Positions 58,710 to 64,000 of a stretch of DNA of 64,000 nucleotides are shown here, in pieces. The stretch is taken from NCBI GenBank assembly GCA_029961685.1, contig JARWKL010000008.1, positions 6,574,501 to 6,638,500 of the forward strand, given 5' to 3'. The notes under the pieces are model-generated. The model worked only from the letters and a program-made list of their open reading frames with translations. It searched no databases and was not told the origin of the DNA. Source of the stretch: Aristolochia californica (Eukaryota > Streptophyta > Magnoliopsida > Piperales > Aristolochiaceae). The translations under genes and the position numbers were made by a program. Numbering within the stretch: the first letter of the stretch is position 1; each line of letters opens with the position of its first letter.

Positions 58710-58754
58710 TTGTTAAGGAGAGAGTTCAAAATAAGCAGATTTCTATAGAAAAGA

Positions 58755-59517
58755 GGCTAAAATGAGACTTGACTTTGAAAGTGGATTCACCCCAATAACT
58801 CTTCCTCTCGGGAACCGAATCCAATAGATTCCAGTGCAATTCCCTTTCCTATCTCAACTTCACTTGTCACTGAAAATTTTCTAATCTTTGAGTTAGTTTA
58901 GGCAAACAAATTTTTTTTTACTAATTCTTCCTAGTCAATTTTATAAAAACCAACCGGTTCGGCCACCAATTGACCCAAAAATGTCATATGACATCATTTA
59001 TTTTAAACCAATAAAAAACATTGGAGGAGAAATTTTATAAAAATCAACTTGTTTAGTAACCCAATAAGATCAAACCCATATTTTAATAGATTTAACTACC
59101 AATTGATTTGAATAATGTCATATGACTTTTTATTATTTTAAAATAATAAAAAGTTGTAGGAAAACTTTCTCTACCATGCAATGTTGGAGAAGGTGGTGCC
59201 CGTAAAGAGGAGGGTCTCTTCCCCTCTTACGAATAAAATTCTTGTTGTTGCACACTTTCTTGTCTCCTCCTTTATCCTTCACCCAAACCGATGACTTGAA
59301 AAGTAAGACTTCTTGATCTCAAATGTTTTCTTTAATCTTATTTCTCATTTCATAATGTAACCGTCTCAATAAATTGATTTTATTATTGATTATATGTGTA
59401 AAAACAGTGACAAAAAATATTTTTAAAATAGAGTAAAATTCTTTAGCAACTTAAAGGCCTTTTTTTTTTTGTTTTTTTTTGGTTTACATCAATTTTGCAA
59501 GCAATGAAATCCAATTG
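58755..59517. repeat. Block X, third copy
   Basis: Matches 18938-19743. About 40 bp is missing near 58957 (after ACCAACCGGTTC) compared with the other copies. No gene is seen. Confidence 0.85.
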
Positions 59518-60345
59518 GTAAATGTGTTGGAATATGAAAGCCACCATGACTTGACTTGGGAATGAAAATGGCCGTATGAAGAAGTTGCCTAACTTGTGTA
59601 TGAAATGGCACAATGTGGACTTGATAGACCAGTGTAAAAGGCCAAAATGCGGATTTGACTAGCATGTGGAAAAATACATAATCAATATTTTAAGTGGAGA
59701 TTGTGGTCCACCAAATGATACAACTACACATATAACGTGACCTATGGGATAGACTAAGAAGCTCAAAGACACAAACACATCACCATTAAAATAAAGAGGA
59801 CAGAGACTATAAAAAATATTCAACTACCACCTATGAAAATATCATAATATCACTAACAATGTGTGTTTATGCCTAGAAGAAATCATAGCTAGGCAAGAAA
59901 GTGCAGAGAGGAATAATTTTTATTGATATAAGGAAATTTTAAGAGGTAAAATATTTTTAGTCCTGATTCAATTTTCCCTAAAAAAACTCTTTAATGGGAC
60001 AAGAAAAAAAAACAAAAATTGCTCTTGAAAAAATAATTTGTGTTTGTGTCAATTTTGGGAGATGAGAAAATTTTCATCCCACTTATTCCACAAAACTTTC
60101 ATGAGGATAGAAAATAATTATCTTATTGCTCCTATTGGAAATGAGTCTTTTAATTTTGTTGATTATGTGTATATGTGTGTGAGTGTATCTATGTGTTTGT
60201 TTATTATAAGGATAATGTACTTTTAGAAGATTTGATAGGATTTTGGAATTTTGGTCATTCATTTATAAAATATATCTTTTATAGTTTGAAAAATATTCAT
60301 AAATTACGTTATGTTTGAAAATAAAAATTCTATTTTTAAATTCTA
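59518..60345. repeat. R-unit 5
   Basis: Partner of R-unit 1 in the right-hand duplicated block. Same module order, noncoding. Confidence 0.75.
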
Positions 60346-60862
60346 TTTCTGAAAACGTGGTTGACAATTAGCCAAATCAAAATTTTGAACGTGTTGTGCA
60401 CTCTCCAATCTCCTTCTTTGTCCTTCCCCCATAGCGATGACTCGACAAGTTAAGCCTTAATAGTCTAAAACGAACTGAAAGATAGACCTAAACGAATAGG
60501 AGCACACTCTCTCTAAAACTTATGCTAAATTAACTTTTCCCCCATTCAGATGAAAGAGTAAAGGAACAAGTAATGAAATACTCATTACCCTTTCTCTCTA
60601 TTACCTATTTATAACCCTATCTCTTGTCTCTCCCACACATAGTCTTATTAACTATATTTGGGACTTTTTTAAAGTTTTACTTGAATAAAATTCACTATGA
60701 AATTGTTAGCATGCATTTTCTATTGCAATTAACCTATGTTCATTGAAATTTGGATTTTTTTTTATTTTAAATCAATCATGATCCGTTCAAATATTTGAAC
60801 TCTTTGATACCTTAAAAAAAAAAAAGTGAGCTTGCACTTAAAGTTTACAGTATTATCACCTT
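60346..60862. other. Spacer between R-units 5 and 6
   Basis: Shorter than its counterpart at 20561-21455, because about 0.4 kb present there (TTGACACCC to the C/T-rich tract) is deleted. No gene is seen. Confidence 0.6.
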
Positions 60863-61665
60863 AGCAAATGTGTTGGAATATGAAAGCCACCTTGACTTGA
60901 CTTAGGAATGAAAATGGCCCAATGAAGAAGTTATCTAGCTTGGGTATGAAAATGACAAAATGTGGATTTGACTATTGACTTGTAAATGCCCAAATGAGGA
61001 CCGGACTAGCCTAATGGAAAAATGCATAGTGAAGACTTTAAGTGGAGATTGTGGTCGAGTAAATGATACAACTACATATATGGCGTGACCATCGAGATAG
61101 ACTAAGATGCTACAAGTTCATAAAAACATCACTGTTAGAATAAAGATGACAAAAACTACACAAAATATTCAAATATCACCTATGAAAATTAGATAATATC
61201 ACTAGCAATGTGTGTTCAGGCCTAAGAAGATATCATAGCTAGGTAAGAAAGTAGGAGAAAAATAATTATTCACATGAAATAATTTTTTTGATATATGTAG
61301 GTTTTAAGTGGTAAAAATGTTTTTTAACTAACCCCACAAAACCCTTTAATCGACTAAAAAAACATATAAAAAATTACTCATGAAATTAAATCCTTGTTTG
61401 TGTTAATTTTGGGAGATGAGAAAATTGTCACCCCAGATCTTCCACAAAAATTTCAAAAAAGGACCAAAAAATAATTTTCTTATTGCCCATTTTGGAAATG
61501 AGTCTATTAATTTTTTTGATTATGTGTATGTGTGTTCATGTATCTGTGTGTTTGTTTATTTAAAGGATAATGTATTTTTAGTAGATTTAATAGGATTTTT
61601 GAATTTTGGTCATTCATGAAAACTATTCATAAATTATGTTAAGTTCAAAAATAAAAATTCTATTT
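60863..61665. repeat. R-unit 6
   Basis: Partner of R-unit 2, with a small deletion near 61617. Noncoding. Confidence 0.75.

Positions 61666-64000
<2,335 letters not shown>

Larger units (their letters stand above)
52729..58750 (+). mobile_element. Copia-3: Ty1/copia element without 3' LTR, carrying a nested TRIM
   Basis: It occupies the same site as copia-1, so the two descend from one insertion. It has a 5' LTR, PBS (53186-53199), GC-rich leader, gag, protease, integrase, RT and RNase H relics. Its 3' end stops at TCTATAGAA fused to block X sequence, the same break as copia-2. It carries more lesions than the others: shared stops with copia-1, private deletions near 57595 (10 bp), 57942 (12 bp) and 58663 (~0.1 kb), and a TRIM in gag. 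Confidence 0.93.

Overview
This window is AT-rich nuclear DNA of a flowering plant, very probably a dicot. The evidence is eLRR receptor-like protein (RLP) relics of the EIX/Cf type, Ty1/copia retrotransposons primed by initiator tRNA-Met (PBS TGGTATCAGAGC), TRIM-type miniature LTR elements, and a captured fragment of a GLABRA3/EGL3-like bHLH regulator. I cannot assign a species. I see no gene that is clearly functional. The window reads as a decayed, repeatedly duplicated RLP cluster.

Layout. Positions 1-3000 hold RLP-A (minus strand, cut by the window edge), split by a five-LTR TRIM array. Positions 3001-6591 hold its upstream flank and an unidentified minus-strand exon, into which copia-1 (6592-13609, TSD CTTTC) has inserted. 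Copia-1 is followed by block X (13935-14934), then an LTR-less copia body (copia-2, 14935-18930), then a second copy of X. Positions 19744-27260 are noncoding repeat DNA with paired ~0.8-kb 'R-units', one young TRIM (24675-25096) and a small hairpin. RLP-B lies at 27735-30215. Positions 30216-38372 repeat the R-unit landscape and contain a 2.4-kb chimeric insert carrying bHLH and RLP fragments. RLP-C (39345-43046) and RLP-D (45473-49181) lie on a tandem pair of ~6.15-kb units (38373-44516 and 44517-50675), each with the same TRIM array. Positions 50676-58750 repeat the layout of 4529-12618, including copia-3 in the same target site as copia-1 but without a 3' LTR and with its own nested TRIM. 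Positions 58755-64000 repeat 18938-24660.

How the parts relate. The sequence between RLP copies is mostly two diverged versions of one ancestral unit: the RLP, its upstream flank and R-units. Shared scars give an order of events. The TRIM array entered one RLP (TSD CACCC) before RLP-A, -C and -D separated. Copia entered the exon once (TSD CTTTC), acquired an integrase frameshift and an RT deletion, and was then copied with its flank. A ~1.3-kb deletion of the copia 3' end is shared by copia-2 and copia-3. The two youngest TRIMs came last, with near-identical LTRs and empty sites visible in paralogous blocks. The most useful observations are the nested TRIM history, the breakpoints shared between copia copies, and the bHLH/RLP chimeric insert.
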